From: Actinomycetales bacterium UBA1416
Lineage (GTDB): Bacteria; Actinomycetota; Actinomycetes; Actinomycetales; Actinomycetaceae
Direction of reading: 5' to 3'
Length of the DNA stretch: 7,296 nt
Assembly: GCA_002304945.1 (NCBI GenBank)
Contig: DBPQ01000146.1
Coordinates: forward strand, 1 to 7,296
Made by a program: the position numbers and the translations under genes. This document shows positions 6,794-7,296 of the stretch, one piece after another. The first letter of the stretch is position 1; each line of letters opens with the position of its first letter. The notes beneath the pieces are model-generated. The model was not told where the DNA came from and ran no database searches. It saw only the letters and a program-made list of their open reading frames with translations.

Positions 6794-6821
6794 GGGTGGG
6801 GCGTGACGCCATCCTGACCGG

Positions 6822-7296
6822 GTGATCGACGCCGTCCGCACCGGGCTCATCGCGGCCCTCGACATCGTCACCCCCACTACGTGCGCCGGGTGCGGGCGGC
6901 TCGACCACGTCATCTGCGCGGACTGCGGGGCCGACCTCTTCGGTCCGGCCCGGCGGGTGGACCAGGACGCCCCCCTGCTGCGGGACGGTCCCCCGACCTG
7001 GGCGGCGGCGTCCTACAGCGGGCCCGTCCGTGACCTCGTGCTCGCCTGGAAACGTGGCCGCCGGGACGTCCGGCCCCTGGTGGCCGAGGCGGCGGGCGCC
7101 CTCGTCGACCGGTGGGCCACCCTCGACGGCGCGGCGGAGCTGGGACGCCGGGTCGCCGTCGTCCCGGCACCCTCCGGGTGGGTGCGGCGCGCCCGGGGGC
7201 TCCTGGTGGTGGCCCAGCTGGCCGAGGCGGTGGCGGCCACGCTCGCCGTCGCCCGCCCGGGGACGGTGGCGACGGTCGCGGACGTGCTGCGCCGGC
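6822..7296 (+). CDS. comF: ComF-family phosphoribosyltransferase-like protein (C-terminus cut by window edge)
   Basis: The frame is 158 codons plus one base, open at the right edge. The GTG at 6822 is the first possible start after an in-frame stop at 6804-6806. The N-terminus has a zinc-finger pattern C21-x2-C24 and C32-x2-C35 (TCAGCGRLDHVICADCG), typical of the ComF family. A SYSGPVRDLVLAWKRGRR segment (64-81) and VVPAPSGWVRRARG (113-126) correspond to family motifs. The PRPP-binding loop, normally DDV-x-TTGAT-like, would lie beyond the window and cannot be judged. ComF proteins are linked to DNA uptake or processing in competent bacteria; in actinobacteria the role is unproven. The gene commonly follows lpqB in this group. 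There is no good ribosome site, so translation may depend on upstream ribosomes. The symbol reflects family membership, not demonstrated competence. Confidence 0.87.
   Translation, partial: MIDAVRTGLIAALDIVTPTTCAGCGRLDHVICADCGADLFGPARRVDQDAPLLRDGPPTWAAASYSGPVRDLVLAWKRGRRDVRPLVAEAAGALVDRWATLDGAAELGRRVAVVPAPSGWVRRARGLLVVAQLAEAVAATLAVARPGTVATVADVLRR

Larger units (their letters stand above)
6689..6817 (+). other. lpqB-comF spacer with a possible 42-residue frame
   Basis: The spacer proper is 6693-6821. One frame is open across nearly all of it: GTG at 6689-6691 overlaps the lpqB stop as GTGA, and its TGA (6815-6817) lies four bases before the comF GTG. It would encode 42 residues, including AVLVGCGTAACAPPST. 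It has no recognised homology or ribosome site. Most third positions are G or C, but open frames of this size are common in GC-rich DNA. I do not call it a gene. Confidence 0.25.

Noticed and set aside
6769..6810. Intrinsic terminator after lpqB.
   Set aside because: Short stems exist, but no T-run follows and the second palindrome is only five bases per arm.
1..7296. CRISPR arrays, insertion sequences, tRNA or rRNA genes, phage or defence genes.
   Set aside because: I looked on both strands and found no spaced repeats, terminal inverted repeats with transposase, cloverleaf sequences or nuclease motifs. Composition looks uniform.

Overview
This is a very GC-rich window with strong G/C bias at third codon positions, GTG starts and 4-base gene overlaps. 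The gene content (MtrA-MtrB-LpqB-ComF) is diagnostic of Actinomycetota. The neighbourhood, with DUF4129 and DUF4350 genes running away from mtrA, resembles Micrococcales such as Cellulomonas-, Georgenia- or Brachybacterium-like genomes. The genus cannot be fixed from the sequence alone. I see chromosomal core genes and no trace of mobile DNA, CRISPR, tRNA or rRNA.

Layout. Two back-to-back operons diverge from a 97-base gap at 2656-2752. Leftward (minus strand) are a six-segment membrane protein of the glycerophosphodiesterase-membrane-domain type with a Gly/Pro/Tyr-rich cytoplasmic head (1534-2655), a DUF4129 protein (939-1571) and a DUF4350 protein cut by the left edge (1-942). Rightward (plus strand) are the response regulator mtrA (2753-3433), the sensor kinase mtrB (3430-5031), the lipoprotein gene lpqB (5031-6692), a 129-base gap, and a ComF-type phosphoribosyltransferase cut by the right edge (6822-7296).

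How it works together. MtrB senses an envelope or division signal and phosphorylates MtrA at Asp53. LpqB is an extracytoplasmic lipoprotein known in mycobacteria to bind MtrB and modulate the system. Every junction inside the two operons overlaps by 1, 4 or 38 bases, except lpqB-comF. This points to tight translational coupling. The leftward genes all encode membrane proteins of unknown role; their position suggests envelope function, but that is inference.

Novelty. No undescribed system stands out. The points worth checking are a nine-codon reading frame overlapping the mtrA start, a 13-base palindrome in the divergent gap, a possible 42-residue frame with repeats and hairpins linking lpqB to comF, and the uncharacterised membrane trio divergent from mtrAB.
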